Positions 17,121 to 26,245 of a stretch of DNA of 64,000 bases are shown piece by piece. The notes under the pieces were generated by a model that was not told the origin of the DNA, did no database searches, and saw nothing but the letters and a program-made list of their open reading frames with translations. The stretch is taken from contig NZ_LRPC01000033.1 of the NCBI RefSeq assembly GCF_001592965.1, forward strand, positions 1-64,000, read 5' to 3'. The DNA is from Roseivirga spongicola (GTDB taxonomy: Bacteria > Bacteroidota > Bacteroidia > Cytophagales > Cyclobacteriaceae). The position numbers and the translations under genes are program-made. Within the stretch, counting starts at the first letter, position 1, and each line of letters begins with the position of its first letter.

Positions 17121-19766
17121 TTAAAGTCTTATCCTTGTTTGACTCTGAATGCGCTGCTCAATTTCTTGATAGATAGGAACAGGTACATTTTCGCGAACTT
17201 CTAAAGTCACAGCCAAGCCATATTTCACCAGTTGCTTTTTGAGTCCTCCGGCATCTTCTTTACAGTTGACGTTAATTTTTAAATCTGTACCATCAATGTA
17301 GTATCCAACTTCATCATCTTCTAATATATGGTGCTGGATTGTGCCTCTGCGGGCGATTCGGAAGCCTGCGTTAGAATTCCTAAAATGAATAGGTTCATCT
17401 GGTCTTCTATCACGGTCATAAGTCAGGTTGTTAAAATAAAGGGCCGCTTGACGATATTTGGCTGTATTGAAGTTTAGAGGCGAAAGCCAGGCAAGGGTTA
17501 CAGCCAGTCTTTTTTTGTATCTACCCTGATTCAGAATATTTGGGAGTGGAAAGGTGTATTCGTGGCCAGTATCTTTCTTGATCTCACCAAACCCTAATAG
17601 CGTTACACGTTGATCGGTACAATAGAGTATCCTGTTTGCATCGGTTGTACCATAGCCGAGATAACTACAGATATGATCTTTTACATTATTGATCTGTGGG
17701 TCGGAAGACAAAACACTGTGTAGAATGTCTCCCGAGCCATCCCAGCTTGTGCCGTGCGCAAGCAGTGCTTTGAGTAATACCGGAAAGTACACTTCGCTAA
17801 TTTGTCTTTCGGGAGGCAATTCGGTATTGATATCATCGAGTACTTCGTGCAGTTGAACGGCCAACCTTGTGGTAAGTGCAGCTGCGTTACTGGTGCCTGC
17901 GGTATAAGCGGTTCTTGTGAGGTCCGCGGCACTACCGGGAGTTGCAATTCTTTGACCCGGACCTGCAGCAGTGTAGCTGAAGGGTGCCACCTTTAGCGTA
18001 GTTGTATTGTTCCTGCTACGAACAATATCCACCCGGTAGGGTAGTCGGCCACCTGCATTAAGAATGTCAGGCTTGATGGCTTTGTGATAGCCTAATCCAA
18101 TTCGACTATAAGCTGCAAGAATGTTGCTGCTATCGAAAAGCGGAAAATTGGCGGCTGCTCCAAGGTTTAGCTCCTGATCACTATAGGATGCCCCTACAGT
18201 AAGTCCATTGATTGCCTCTGATGGTGTAAGAATTTTTCGAGCTTGCAGGTTGGAATTCTTAATGGTTTCAAAGATCAGGCTACGTTTTCTCTCATCTGGA
18301 AGTGCCTGAAATTCTTCAGGCCGCATATCAAGCATAATTTCTTCTGTCCAGTTGCCAGCACTTACTATGAAAAGGACATTGTATTTTACACTCAGCCAAT
18401 CGAGCAACTTGGCCCAAGCACTGATATTGATATGAAAAGGGCGAACGGGGTCTCCAATAGAAAGGTTTATAACCTTTACATTGGGTGTCACGGCTGCTTC
18501 ACCATGCTCACCTTCAAACATTCGCTTTACAGCACGGTGTATAAGGTCGATAGGAAGGCGATTGGTTGGTACGAGCTCGGAGCGCGCTTCACCTGGCATT
18601 GTAGCCTGAGGATGCATTATCGGACGAACATACAGGGATCGGCTTAGCTGTAAATTTTGGTCGTCATCCAAATCTCCATTAATAATAAGGGAAGCCATTG
18701 CAGTACCATGAAGCATTTCCGTTGCTTCGTACTTACTCAAATAGTCTTCTGGGTCATCAACTACTAGCTTACCTTTAACTGACGTGTGATTTGCAAATGG
18801 GTAACCGTCCAACAGGGCAGCAACAGGAGGAAGGTCACTAACTTGGTTCTCTGTTTCTGCAATCTCCGGCAAATCTTCATCTATATCGGTCGGGCCACCC
18901 GTGACTTGTCCCACTGGCCGAAAGTGCATAACCTGTTCACATTGTAGAAAGGCCACGTTAGATTGTTCGGAAAGATCGTTGAATGTCAATGCCGGGGCTT
19001 CTGCAATCAACGCGTGGTATTGAATTTCGTCAAGGATAACCTCTGAGCCCTGAATGATACGGCCTTCATTTCGCTGTAATAATCCTTCTATCTGGGTACG
19101 GCTATCTCTTTGTTCTTGCCTGTTTGAACGGTGAAAAAGTTCAATCTCAAAAGGAACCATTGGATTTCCGAACTCTGCATAATCATTTATGTAATTTTCA
19201 AAGCCAGTGTCTCTTAGACGATCTTGAATACTATAAGGGCGTATGTCCTTTAGTGCCGCAAAAACATCACGGAATTTAGCAATACCGCCAGCAATCCGGC
19301 CGGCCGGTGACCGTTCCCAAGTATCATTTTTATAATGTTCCCAAAGTCGCTGGAGTTGACTCAGGGCTTCCTGATTGGTCATTATTAAGAATAGCTGCCC
19401 TGTTAAGTCGCCCTCCTGTCGTTGATTCTCCTGATCTAAACGGTGGAAGTCATCATCTGATTCAAAAACATCTTCCAGCTCTGCTAGAAATTCCAGCTCT
19501 GGAACTTTTTTTACTGCATTAAAAAAGTTTGTAACGGTTCCAATGAACTCTAACACCAGGACCATTTCTGGAGCTGTTCCTACAACATTCTGTTGTAAGA
19601 ACACACGTTTATTTTCCAATGCCTCTGCTAGCAGAGTGAATCGACCTTCAATTCGCTCTACTTGTCGGCCATGTCCTGGTTTGTTATTTCGGCCAAAGCC
19701 CGGATTTAGAGGGGTTCGGTCAACTTCGCTTGGTTTCGGAAATATTAGAAGGGGTTTGTTTGACAT
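17121..19766 (-). CDS. ietS: Subtilisin-like serine protease, IetS-type (IetAS defence system)
   Basis: 881 residues. The S8 triad is visible: Asp320 in ALLDGYPF, His353 in LHGTAMAS and Ser626 in AGTSNAAA. An oxyanion-type Asn may be in SAGNWTE. About 300 N-terminal residues precede the catalytic domain and about 230 follow, including a beta-rich end. There is no signal peptide, so it acts in the cytoplasm. The start lies inside the 3' end of the AAA ATPase gene (47-base overlap). A cytoplasmic subtilase coupled to an AAA ATPase is the layout of IetAS, reported as an anti-phage system and earlier linked to plasmid incompatibility. The naming rests on architecture and gene order. How the protease is triggered is unknown. 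Confidence 0.85.
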   Translation of the reverse strand: MSNKPLLIFPKPSEVDRTPLNPGFGRNNKPGHGRQVERIEGRFTLLAEALENKRVFLQQNVVGTAPEMVLVLEFIGTVTNFFNAVKKVPELEFLAELEDVFESDDDFHRLDQENQRQEGDLTGQLFLIMTNQEALSQLQRLWEHYKNDTWERSPAGRIAGGIAKFRDVFAALKDIRPYSIQDRLRDTGFENYINDYAEFGNPMVPFEIELFHRSNRQEQRDSRTQIEGLLQRNEGRIIQGSEVILDEIQYHALIAEAPALTFNDLSEQSNVAFLQCEQVMHFRPVGQVTGGPTDIDEDLPEIAETENQVSDLPPVAALLDGYPFANHTSVKGKLVVDDPEDYLSKYEATEMLHGTAMASLIINGDLDDDQNLQLSRSLYVRPIMHPQATMPGEARSELVPTNRLPIDLIHRAVKRMFEGEHGEAAVTPNVKVINLSIGDPVRPFHINISAWAKLLDWLSVKYNVLFIVSAGNWTEEIMLDMRPEEFQALPDERKRSLIFETIKNSNLQARKILTPSEAINGLTVGASYSDQELNLGAAANFPLFDSSNILAAYSRIGLGYHKAIKPDILNAGGRLPYRVDIVRSRNNTTTLKVAPFSYTAAGPGQRIATPGSAADLTRTAYTAGTSNAAALTTRLAVQLHEVLDDINTELPPERQISEVYFPVLLKALLAHGTSWDGSGDILHSVLSSDPQINNVKDHICSYLGYGTTDANRILYCTDQRVTLLGFGEIKKDTGHEYTFPLPNILNQGRYKKRLAVTLAWLSPLNFNTAKYRQAALYFNNLTYDRDRRPDEPIHFRNSNAGFRIARRGTIQHHILEDDEVGYYIDGTDLKINVNCKEDAGGLKKQLVKYGLAVTLEVRENVPVPIYQEIEQRIQSQTRIRL

Positions 19767-20748
19767 GTGTTATTTGTGTTTTGACAGCTAGCTCGTCCAA
19801 ACAATCTTGTACTACCTCTTTGATATTGGCTTCAGGTAGTCTTAGTACATATTTGCGCTGAACATCAAGGCAAAACTCCTCAACTTCGGCAAAACTCAAA
19901 CCTTTAAGTTTGGAAGCTAAAGTTTTAGGAGAGTAGCCAAAAGCTGTATCTATCCGGCTTTCAAATTTCTCAATAAAACGAGTGATCATTTTTATGTCTG
20001 GCAGGTTGAGCTGTAATCGCACTTGAAATCTTCGCCAGACTGCACGATCCAACAATTCTGGATGATTGGTAGCGCCAATGCTGATTACATAGCTGGGAAG
20101 GTTGTCAATTTGAAATAACAAAGAGCTTACAACACGCTTTATTTCACCTGTTTCATGCTCGTCACCTCGTTCCTTTCCGATAGAGTCAAACTCGTCAAAG
20201 AACAAAACACATTCTTGGGTCTTTATGAAGTCAAAAAGCTTTTTGAGGCGAGAGGCTGTTTCCCCTAAGTAGCTCCCAATTATTCCGTCATAGCGAACGA
20301 TATAAAAAGGAACCATTAGTTCGTGTGCAATAGCTTCAGCCAAAGAAGTTTTACCATTGCCTGGAGCGCCTATTGTAAGTAAGGTATGCCTTGGTTCTAA
20401 GTTGTAGGTCTTTAAAACGTCCCTTCTATGATGTTCCTGCACAAAATTGTAAACTGATTTGATCGTATCTTCATCCAAGATTAATTCGCTTAGACTTTTA
20501 GTAGGACGGACATTTAGCAAGAAACTATCTAGACTGAGTGAACCTGTGTTACCGTTAACATGGTGTTGATAGCCATTCTTGTTGACTGGTCTGAACTGAT
20601 CTATCCTATCTTGTAATTGATTGGCCAGAACGTGATGATTTTTTTTCCGTTCTTCTGCAATAATTGATTCAACAACCTTTTTATATAGTTGGTTATCACC
20701 TTTATTGATTGCACCTACAAGTTTTATTAACAGATCAGCTTTCGCCAT
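19720..20748 (-). CDS. ietA: AAA+ ATPase, IetA-type (IetAS defence system)
   Basis: 342 residues. A helical N-terminal region of about 90 residues (ADLLIKLVGAINKGDNQLYK) is followed by a classic AAA domain: Walker A GAPGNGKTS near residue 130, pore-loop-like YDGIIGSYLGET, Walker B LFFDEFDS near 183, sensor 1 GATNHPE and arginine finger in AVWRRF. The fold is of the FtsH/katanin-like type used to remodel proteins. It is the first gene of the pair and overlaps ietS by 47 bases. It probably controls or feeds the protease. No promoter match was seen in the 149 bases upstream. Confidence 0.85.
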   Translation of the reverse strand: MAKADLLIKLVGAINKGDNQLYKKVVESIIAEERKKNHHVLANQLQDRIDQFRPVNKNGYQHHVNGNTGSLSLDSFLLNVRPTKSLSELILDEDTIKSVYNFVQEHHRRDVLKTYNLEPRHTLLTIGAPGNGKTSLAEAIAHELMVPFYIVRYDGIIGSYLGETASRLKKLFDFIKTQECVLFFDEFDSIGKERGDEHETGEIKRVVSSLLFQIDNLPSYVISIGATNHPELLDRAVWRRFQVRLQLNLPDIKMITRFIEKFESRIDTAFGYSPKTLASKLKGLSFAEVEEFCLDVQRKYVLRLPEANIKEVVQDCLDELAVKTQITHVKQTPSNISETKRS

Positions 20749-20897
20749 TTTTATCTTTCTATAATTTCAAAATTACCATACTTTTTTGGCTTTCATAGTA
20801 TTTTAAACCCTTATTCAGATGTTGATTGAGTGGTCTTTATTCATTATTTCTATGGGTAGAACTTGCTTGTTTATTAGCTTATTTTAGGGAGTTATCA

Positions 20898-23078
20898 TTA
20901 ATCCACTCTCTTCCATTCCGTCATGGCAATTCTTACTTCTCCAAAGGTATACTCATCACCTAATTGGCTTTTGATTTCTGTTAAGGTGGTGGTTTCTGGG
21001 GTAATTAGGCTGAGGATGTTTTTAAGCTTTTGGTCATCTACCAAATCGGTGGCTTTTACTTCTCCAGTTTCAATGTACTTAGAAAGATGGCCTTCAATAG
21101 TGGAAGACACTAGCCCTCTTTCTTCTGCAATTTCTTCTACGGTTTTACCTTGCTTATACAACTCAAAGCTTACTTCGGCCGTTGGTGTTTTGTCTTTCTT
21201 TTTCTCGGTTTTGGGAATAATTACCTCTTTTAGTACATCTTGAATATCTTGCTTAGTGAGGGTTTTACCTTCGGCCATAAACTGAATAAACAGATTGGCC
21301 CTAAGCATAGCCATTTGTTTGCTAAAGAGTTGTTCGTGAAGTTCTTTCAGCTCCTTTCGATAGGCTTTGAGTCTAGTCTTGTCTTTCAGGTTCTTATCGT
21401 GCGCCTTAATGGAGTCTAATGCGTTGGTCAAAATTGCAGAGAAATACCCTTTTGCTTTTTCAACCCTTTCGGCTAAAAGCTTCATGTCCCCTTGCTTATG
21501 AATGATAGAGTAAGCCTGGCCTTGAAAGCTTTTTCCTACCTGAACCATGTCTAAAATTGGCTTGGCTTGCTCATTCGTCCACTCAGAAAATTGCTGCTTA
21601 AGCGATCTGTTCTCCTGCTTGTCGAAGCTAAACACATGTGCCCTGAATATTCGCGCCAGCTCCTCAAAATTAAAGTGTTTAGAAATGAGTTGGTAGAGGT
21701 AATCGCTGCGGTCTTTGGTAAGTCTATTGTTGAGCTCTTCCTTGCTTGGTCGGTTTTCCGCAAACTCCTTCATCGACCTTGAAATATCGAAGCCCTCTTG
21801 CGGGATTTTTGAGGAAAGTACCAGTCCGTTGAGTGAGGTAAGTCTGGAAAGCGCTACATAAACCTGACCTTGAGTAAAAGCTCCTGAAAGGTCTAAAATG
21901 GCCTTTTCGAAGGTAAGCCCTTGGCTTTTATGCACTGTAACTGCCCAGGCTAACTTAATGGGGAAATGGGTGAAACTCCCCAGTATTTTCTCATCTATCT
22001 CATTGGTGTTTTTGTTTAACGAGTAGCGTTTGTTTTCCCAAGTATATTGTGGAACGGCCACTTCATTACCATCACCGAATTTCACCTTGATAGTCCCTGA
22101 ACTTATGGAGGAAATATGCCCGATTTTACCATTGAAGAATTGGGCTTCGCCAGAAGGGTCATTCTTAATGAACATTACCTGAGCCCCTTCCTTAACAACT
22201 AACGTTTCGGGGATGGGGTAGGAGTTTTCGGGAAAATCGCCTGTAATTTCTGCCTGGAAAGAATGACTCTTAGCTTCTAGAGCCTGAAGTCGTTCATTAT
22301 TAATGTTGTCAGCCTTTCTGTTGTGGGTTGTCAGGTGAATAAAACCATCAGATTCTTGTTCATTAAAATTGGGTTTGTAGTACCCGTTCAAAAACTCAAT
22401 ATCGGCATGGGTCTGAGTATTTTCTCTGAACCTGTTGAGTATTGAGATGAACTGATCATCGCTCTGGCGGTAAATTTTCTCTAGTTCAACATGAATAAGT
22501 GGTTGGTTGCCGAGGGCCTTAGCTTCAAAGAAGAAAGACGATTTGTAATGTGATTTCAGAACATTCCATTCATTGTCTTTTACTACTGGCGGAAGCTGAA
22601 GCAAATCGCCAATAAATAGCAATTGAGCCCCTCCAAACGGAACGTCTTTTCGCTTCCTCAAATACCGAAGCATATGGTCGATGCAGTCTAGTAAATCGGC
22701 TCTCAGCATACTCACTTCATCAATGATGAGTAGCTCCATTTCTCTAATCAGTTGGCGCTTAGTTGCATTGAAACGAAGCCCTGAAAACAAGTTGTAAAGG
22801 GTGGTGACCTGTGCGTTTACATCGGGCGGAATTACTCTTTCTGGAATAAACGCACCAAAAGGAAGCTGTAATAAGGAATGCAATGTAACTCCTTGAGCAT
22901 TGATAGCCGCAATGCCAGTAGGAGCTGCAACAATAGTTTTTTTGTGAGTGTGTTCAACTATGTATTTGAGGAAGGTGGTTTTGCCTGTTCCGGCCTTTCC
23001 GGTTAGGAAAACATGCCTGTCGGTAGTATTGATGAACTCTGCTGTGAGTTTGGCTATGTCGCTCAATTCATGGCGCAT
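20898..23078 (-). CDS. Pif1/RecD-like superfamily 1B helicase with C-terminal helix-turn-helix
   Basis: 726 residues. Helicase motif I is LTGKAGTGKTTFLKY, motif II is LLIIDEVSML, motif III is LLFIGDLLQLPP, and motifs V-VI lie around AVTVHKSQGLTF and YVALSRL. The last ~100 residues form a helix-turn-helix of the type attached to RecQ (YKQGKTVEEIAEERGL). It unwinds DNA 5' to 3' in the Pif1 family, in replication or repair. It lies 149 bases upstream of ietA on the same strand and is probably a chromosomal gene rather than part of the defence pair, because similar helicases are common in the phylum. Confidence 0.92.
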   Translation of the reverse strand: MRHELSDIAKLTAEFINTTDRHVFLTGKAGTGKTTFLKYIVEHTHKKTIVAAPTGIAAINAQGVTLHSLLQLPFGAFIPERVIPPDVNAQVTTLYNLFSGLRFNATKRQLIREMELLIIDEVSMLRADLLDCIDHMLRYLRKRKDVPFGGAQLLFIGDLLQLPPVVKDNEWNVLKSHYKSSFFFEAKALGNQPLIHVELEKIYRQSDDQFISILNRFRENTQTHADIEFLNGYYKPNFNEQESDGFIHLTTHNRKADNINNERLQALEAKSHSFQAEITGDFPENSYPIPETLVVKEGAQVMFIKNDPSGEAQFFNGKIGHISSISSGTIKVKFGDGNEVAVPQYTWENKRYSLNKNTNEIDEKILGSFTHFPIKLAWAVTVHKSQGLTFEKAILDLSGAFTQGQVYVALSRLTSLNGLVLSSKIPQEGFDISRSMKEFAENRPSKEELNNRLTKDRSDYLYQLISKHFNFEELARIFRAHVFSFDKQENRSLKQQFSEWTNEQAKPILDMVQVGKSFQGQAYSIIHKQGDMKLLAERVEKAKGYFSAILTNALDSIKAHDKNLKDKTRLKAYRKELKELHEQLFSKQMAMLRANLFIQFMAEGKTLTKQDIQDVLKEVIIPKTEKKKDKTPTAEVSFELYKQGKTVEEIAEERGLVSSTIEGHLSKYIETGEVKATDLVDDQKLKNILSLITPETTTLTEIKSQLGDEYTFGEVRIAMTEWKRVD

Positions 23079-23258
23079 ATGTTTATTATTTTGAGCGATG
23101 CTTCATGATAGAAACATCTTGGTTAATCACCGAAAGTGGGTTTCGGCATAAATTCTACACTACAAATATGATAAAGAACTTGAGCCTAATGGCAATGAGC
23201 ATGGTATTTCTGAACTATTTTGGCTGTTATCATCTATATAGTTAGCCATTAACTCCAT

Positions 23259-23266
23259 TACCTTTG
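23259..23266 (+). promoter_or_regulatory. Putative -7 promoter element (TACCTTTG)
   Basis: Exact TAnnTTTG match with only four bases between it and the ATG at 23271. This implies a leaderless transcript and supports that small gene. Confidence 0.65.
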
Positions 23267-23270
23267 TACT

Positions 23271-23516
23271 ATGAAGTGTTCGACAGGGAAATACCAATAT
23301 ATGTCTCAAGACTTGGCTGAAACCGCCCTGATTGACCAGCACATCTATAAAGGCTTTCTTCCTCATGAAGGGCCTCAGAATGTCTACGAGTGCGATATCT
23401 GCGGTTACTGGCACCTTACCTCTAAAAATGCCGAGCAAAACCCGAGGCTGACAGAAATGATAGAGTCTGGGGAGATGAAGCGCAAACAAGATGCGCAGCG
23501 CTGGGAGCGATTCTAA
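23271..23516 (+). CDS. Small conserved-type hypothetical protein with CDICGYWH motif
   Basis: 81 residues. A CxxC-type pair is in YECDICGYWHLTS and could bind a metal. The rest is charged, with no signal or membrane segment. The strong promoter placed four bases before the ATG is the main reason to call it real. A 109-codon frame on the other strand covers the same bases and is rejected. Function not recognised. Confidence 0.7.
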   Translation: MKCSTGKYQYMSQDLAETALIDQHIYKGFLPHEGPQNVYECDICGYWHLTSKNAEQNPRLTEMIESGEMKRKQDAQRWERF

Positions 23517-23579
23517 CTAATATTCTACAAAAGTTGATATAATCTTTATTTTCGTGCTCAGTTTTGAAATTCATTAAGC

Positions 23580-24401
23580 ATGAGAAAATTTCTCTTCCTA
23601 GTAGGTTTAGTTGCTGTTCTTTCTGTTTGTGCACAAGACTCTAAAAGCACAGCTGCAGCCAATGTTACCGTTATAGAAACTCCACTTCATTTTCCTAGAA
23701 TGGAAAGAGAGCGTCAAATAAGAGTTTACCTTCCTCCTAACTACTCGAGCACAAAGAAAGATTACGAAGTGCTTTATATGCACGATGGTCAAAACCTGTT
23801 TGATGATGCGACTTCTTTTGCTGGAGAATGGGGTGTAGATGAAGTGTTGAATGACCTTTACAAGTCTCATGGCCTGGAACTTATTGTTGTGGGAGTAGAC
23901 AATGGGGCAGAACACAGAACGCAAGAAATGGCTGGATGGGACCATGAAAAGTATGGTAAGGCAGAAGGCAATGAATACATGAACTTCATTGTTCGTGTGG
24001 TAAAACCTTACATAGACAAAAAGTACAGAACCTTACCTTCTTGGGAGCACACAGGAATAATGGGAGGCTCAATGGGCGGACTTATCTCACATTACGCTAT
24101 GTTCCAGTATGCTGGGTATTTCAGTAAAGCAGGAATTTTCTCTCCAAGTTATTGGTATAGCGAAGGAGCTTTTGAACAAGTGAAAGGGTTCAAACTATCT
24201 TCTGATGTTAAATTCTTCTTCTACATGGGTGGAAAGGAAGGGCCAATGATGATGGATAGCTATAATCGCATGCTCGCCCTGTTTAAGGAACAAGGCTATG
24301 CCGATCAAATGACCTCTAAGATTAACCCTAAAGGCGAGCACAACGAACGTTTTTGGAGAGCAGAGCTGAAAGAAGCCTTACTTTGGCTGTACGACAAGTA
24401 G
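23580..24401 (+). CDS. Secreted alpha/beta-hydrolase esterase (esterase D family)
   Basis: 273 residues with a signal sequence ending near VLSVCAQ. The Cys is not in a good lipobox, so lipid attachment is doubtful. The nucleophile elbow is GIMGGSMGGLIS, the catalytic His is likely in GEHNERFW, and YMHDGQNLFD near the start is typical of enterobactin-esterase-like and YbbA-type hydrolases. It would hydrolyse an ester in the periplasm; the substrate is unknown. Confidence 0.88.
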   Translation: MRKFLFLVGLVAVLSVCAQDSKSTAAANVTVIETPLHFPRMERERQIRVYLPPNYSSTKKDYEVLYMHDGQNLFDDATSFAGEWGVDEVLNDLYKSHGLELIVVGVDNGAEHRTQEMAGWDHEKYGKAEGNEYMNFIVRVVKPYIDKKYRTLPSWEHTGIMGGSMGGLISHYAMFQYAGYFSKAGIFSPSYWYSEGAFEQVKGFKLSSDVKFFFYMGGKEGPMMMDSYNRMLALFKEQGYADQMTSKINPKGEHNERFWRAELKEALLWLYDK

Positions 24402-24431
24402 TTTTTGGTTTACTAGCCCCCGATTAACTGC

Positions 24432-24439
24432 TATATTTG
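24432..24439 (+). promoter_or_regulatory. Putative -7 promoter element (TATATTTG)
   Basis: Exact TAnnTTTG match, 17 bases before the ATG of the first LpxL-like acyltransferase. Confidence 0.6.
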
Positions 24440-24456
24440 CGCAGAATTAATTCCCT

Positions 24457-25338
24457 ATGATTTTTAAAATCATTTCCCTGCTTCCTCAACGGTTGGTGTA
24501 CCTGATAGCCGATTTTCTCTGGTTTCTCGGATTTCAAGTGTTTGGCTACAGGAGATCGATCATTCGCGACAATATTAGAACCTGCTTTCCTGAGTTTACC
24601 GAAAAGGAGGTGAAGAAAACGGCTAATCAATTTGGTAGACAGTTTTTGTATGTTTTGGGAGAGGCTATTTACGCCTATCGTTTTACCGAAGAGGACTGGA
24701 AAGAACGAGTTGAGATGAGGGGTTCGGAAAAGGTGAGAGGGTACATAGAACAAGGAAAAACCGTTCTGGTTGCCTATGGTCATATGACCAATTGGGAGTG
24801 GCCCTTTCTATCTATGGGGAGTTTACTCAATGTGCCTATAGAGTTTCTTTACAGGCCAATGGAAAATAATGGAGTAGATAAGTCGCTATTGACCTTCAGA
24901 GAGAAGCATGGTGGAACTGGTCTACCTAAAGACAAGGCCATCAGACATATTCTGAAGCATAAAGATAAACCTCGGGTTATAGGTATTATTGGAGATCAGA
25001 TACCTTCAAGAGGAACAGATAAACAATGGTTAGGTTTCTTCGATAAAGAAACCGCCTTTTATCAGGGTTCTGAAAAAATTGCGATTGCTACTCAAAGTCC
25101 AGTGTTTTTTATGGAAGTCTTGAGAACAGGTCGCGGGAGATATCAATGTACATTTCATGAGATTGCCACTCCGCCTTATTCCAAAAAGCATACAGGTATT
25201 ATTAAATCTTATGCCCAACATTTGGAGCAGAATATAAGAAAGCAACCTGAAGGATATTTATGGTCTCACCGAAGGTGGAAGTATACCAAAGCTGAAGACC
25301 CAACCATTAACGAACAGGCCAAATCAGGAGAGAACTAA
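24457..25338 (+). CDS. LpxL/HtrB-like lipid A acyltransferase, paralogue 1
   Basis: 293 residues of the lysophospholipid acyltransferase superfamily, LpxL branch. An N-terminal hydrophobic stretch anchors it to the inner membrane, and RRSIIRDNIRTCFPE is the family N-terminal block. The catalytic H-x4-E motif is GHMTNWEW, and GDQIPS is the following conserved loop. It would add a secondary acyl chain to lipid A. It shares the operon with a second copy 40 bases downstream. Confidence 0.92.
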   Translation: MIFKIISLLPQRLVYLIADFLWFLGFQVFGYRRSIIRDNIRTCFPEFTEKEVKKTANQFGRQFLYVLGEAIYAYRFTEEDWKERVEMRGSEKVRGYIEQGKTVLVAYGHMTNWEWPFLSMGSLLNVPIEFLYRPMENNGVDKSLLTFREKHGGTGLPKDKAIRHILKHKDKPRVIGIIGDQIPSRGTDKQWLGFFDKETAFYQGSEKIAIATQSPVFFMEVLRTGRGRYQCTFHEIATPPYSKKHTGIIKSYAQHLEQNIRKQPEGYLWSHRRWKYTKAEDPTINEQAKSGEN

Positions 25339-25378
25339 GCCCATCCTTTAATGGTTAATAAACACCACTTTTAACACG

Positions 25379-26242
25379 ATGATTTTTGTAAAAATTGCTT
25401 CTTGGCTGCCGTTTTGGTGGATTTATTTCTGGTTCAGAATGACGGCCTATTTTGCATTTTATGTGCTTAAATACAGAAGAGGTGTTGTTCATGAGAATAT
25501 CAAGAAATCATTTCCAGACCTGAGCGATGAAGATAGGTTGAAGATAGAAAAGCAATTTTATCTTCAATTTATGGAGGTTTTTGCTGAGTTCACCAAGTCA
25601 TACTCTTTCAAGAAAAAGGATTGGGAACATCGCTGTAAGTTAATCAACCCAGAAGTACTGCAGGCTCACTTAAGTAAGGGCGAACCTATTTTGTTGCTAT
25701 CGGGCCATGTGGCCAACTGGGAGTGGCCTGCACATGCAATAAGTCAGCAGATAGGATATCCTATGGAGTTCCTTTTTAAGTCGATTAAGAAAGAGTCTTA
25801 TCAAGGCATTATGCACAAACTCCGCACTAGGCATGGAGGCTTGCCAATACCTAAAGACACTGCTTTAAGGGAGATAATAAAAAGGAAAAATGTACCTAGG
25901 GTGATTGGTATGATAGCTGATCAGATACCGAGTATGGGCACGGAAAAGCGCTGGGTCAACTTTCTCAACCAAGAGTCTGCCTTTTATGTAGGAGCAGAGA
26001 AAATAGCTAGTTCTGTCAATTACCCTGTTTACTTTTCCGATACGGTACGAGTATCTAAAGGGCATTATGAAGTGACTTTTAGACCGATAGCACAGCCGCC
26101 TTACTCTAAATCACCGGCAGTAATTGAAAAGTATGCCCAGCTTTTAGAAGAAGCCATCAACCGAAATCCGGCAGATTATCTCTGGTCTCACAAACGCTGG
26201 AAATACAACAGACAGCAAGCAGATACTGCTTCCAATCAATAA
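25379..26242 (+). CDS. LpxL/HtrB-like lipid A acyltransferase, paralogue 2
   Basis: 287 residues, the same family as the gene just upstream. The catalytic motif is GHVANWEW and the loop is ADQIPSMGTEKRW. The C-terminal SHKRWKY matches SHRRWKY of the first copy. The divergence suggests an old duplication with different acyl or position specificity rather than redundancy. It ends three bases before the convergent permease gene. Confidence 0.92.
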   Translation: MIFVKIASWLPFWWIYFWFRMTAYFAFYVLKYRRGVVHENIKKSFPDLSDEDRLKIEKQFYLQFMEVFAEFTKSYSFKKKDWEHRCKLINPEVLQAHLSKGEPILLLSGHVANWEWPAHAISQQIGYPMEFLFKSIKKESYQGIMHKLRTRHGGLPIPKDTALREIIKRKNVPRVIGMIADQIPSMGTEKRWVNFLNQESAFYVGAEKIASSVNYPVYFSDTVRVSKGHYEVTFRPIAQPPYSKSPAVIEKYAQLLEEAINRNPADYLWSHKRWKYNRQQADTASNQ

Positions 26243-26245
26243 GAA

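Noticed and set aside
18243-18647. 134-codon plus-strand frame inside ietS
   Set aside because: It is on the opposite strand of a clear subtilase and has no recognisable domain.
16802-20897. att-type direct repeat of the ssrA 3' end beyond ietAS
   Set aside because: No second copy of the ssrA 3' end (GGTTCGAATCCCTCC) was found in the gaps at 16863-17120 or 20749-20897, and no integrase is present.
23160-23489. 109-codon minus-strand frame over the small Cys protein
   Set aside because: The plus-strand gene has the promoter and CxxC motif; this frame has neither.
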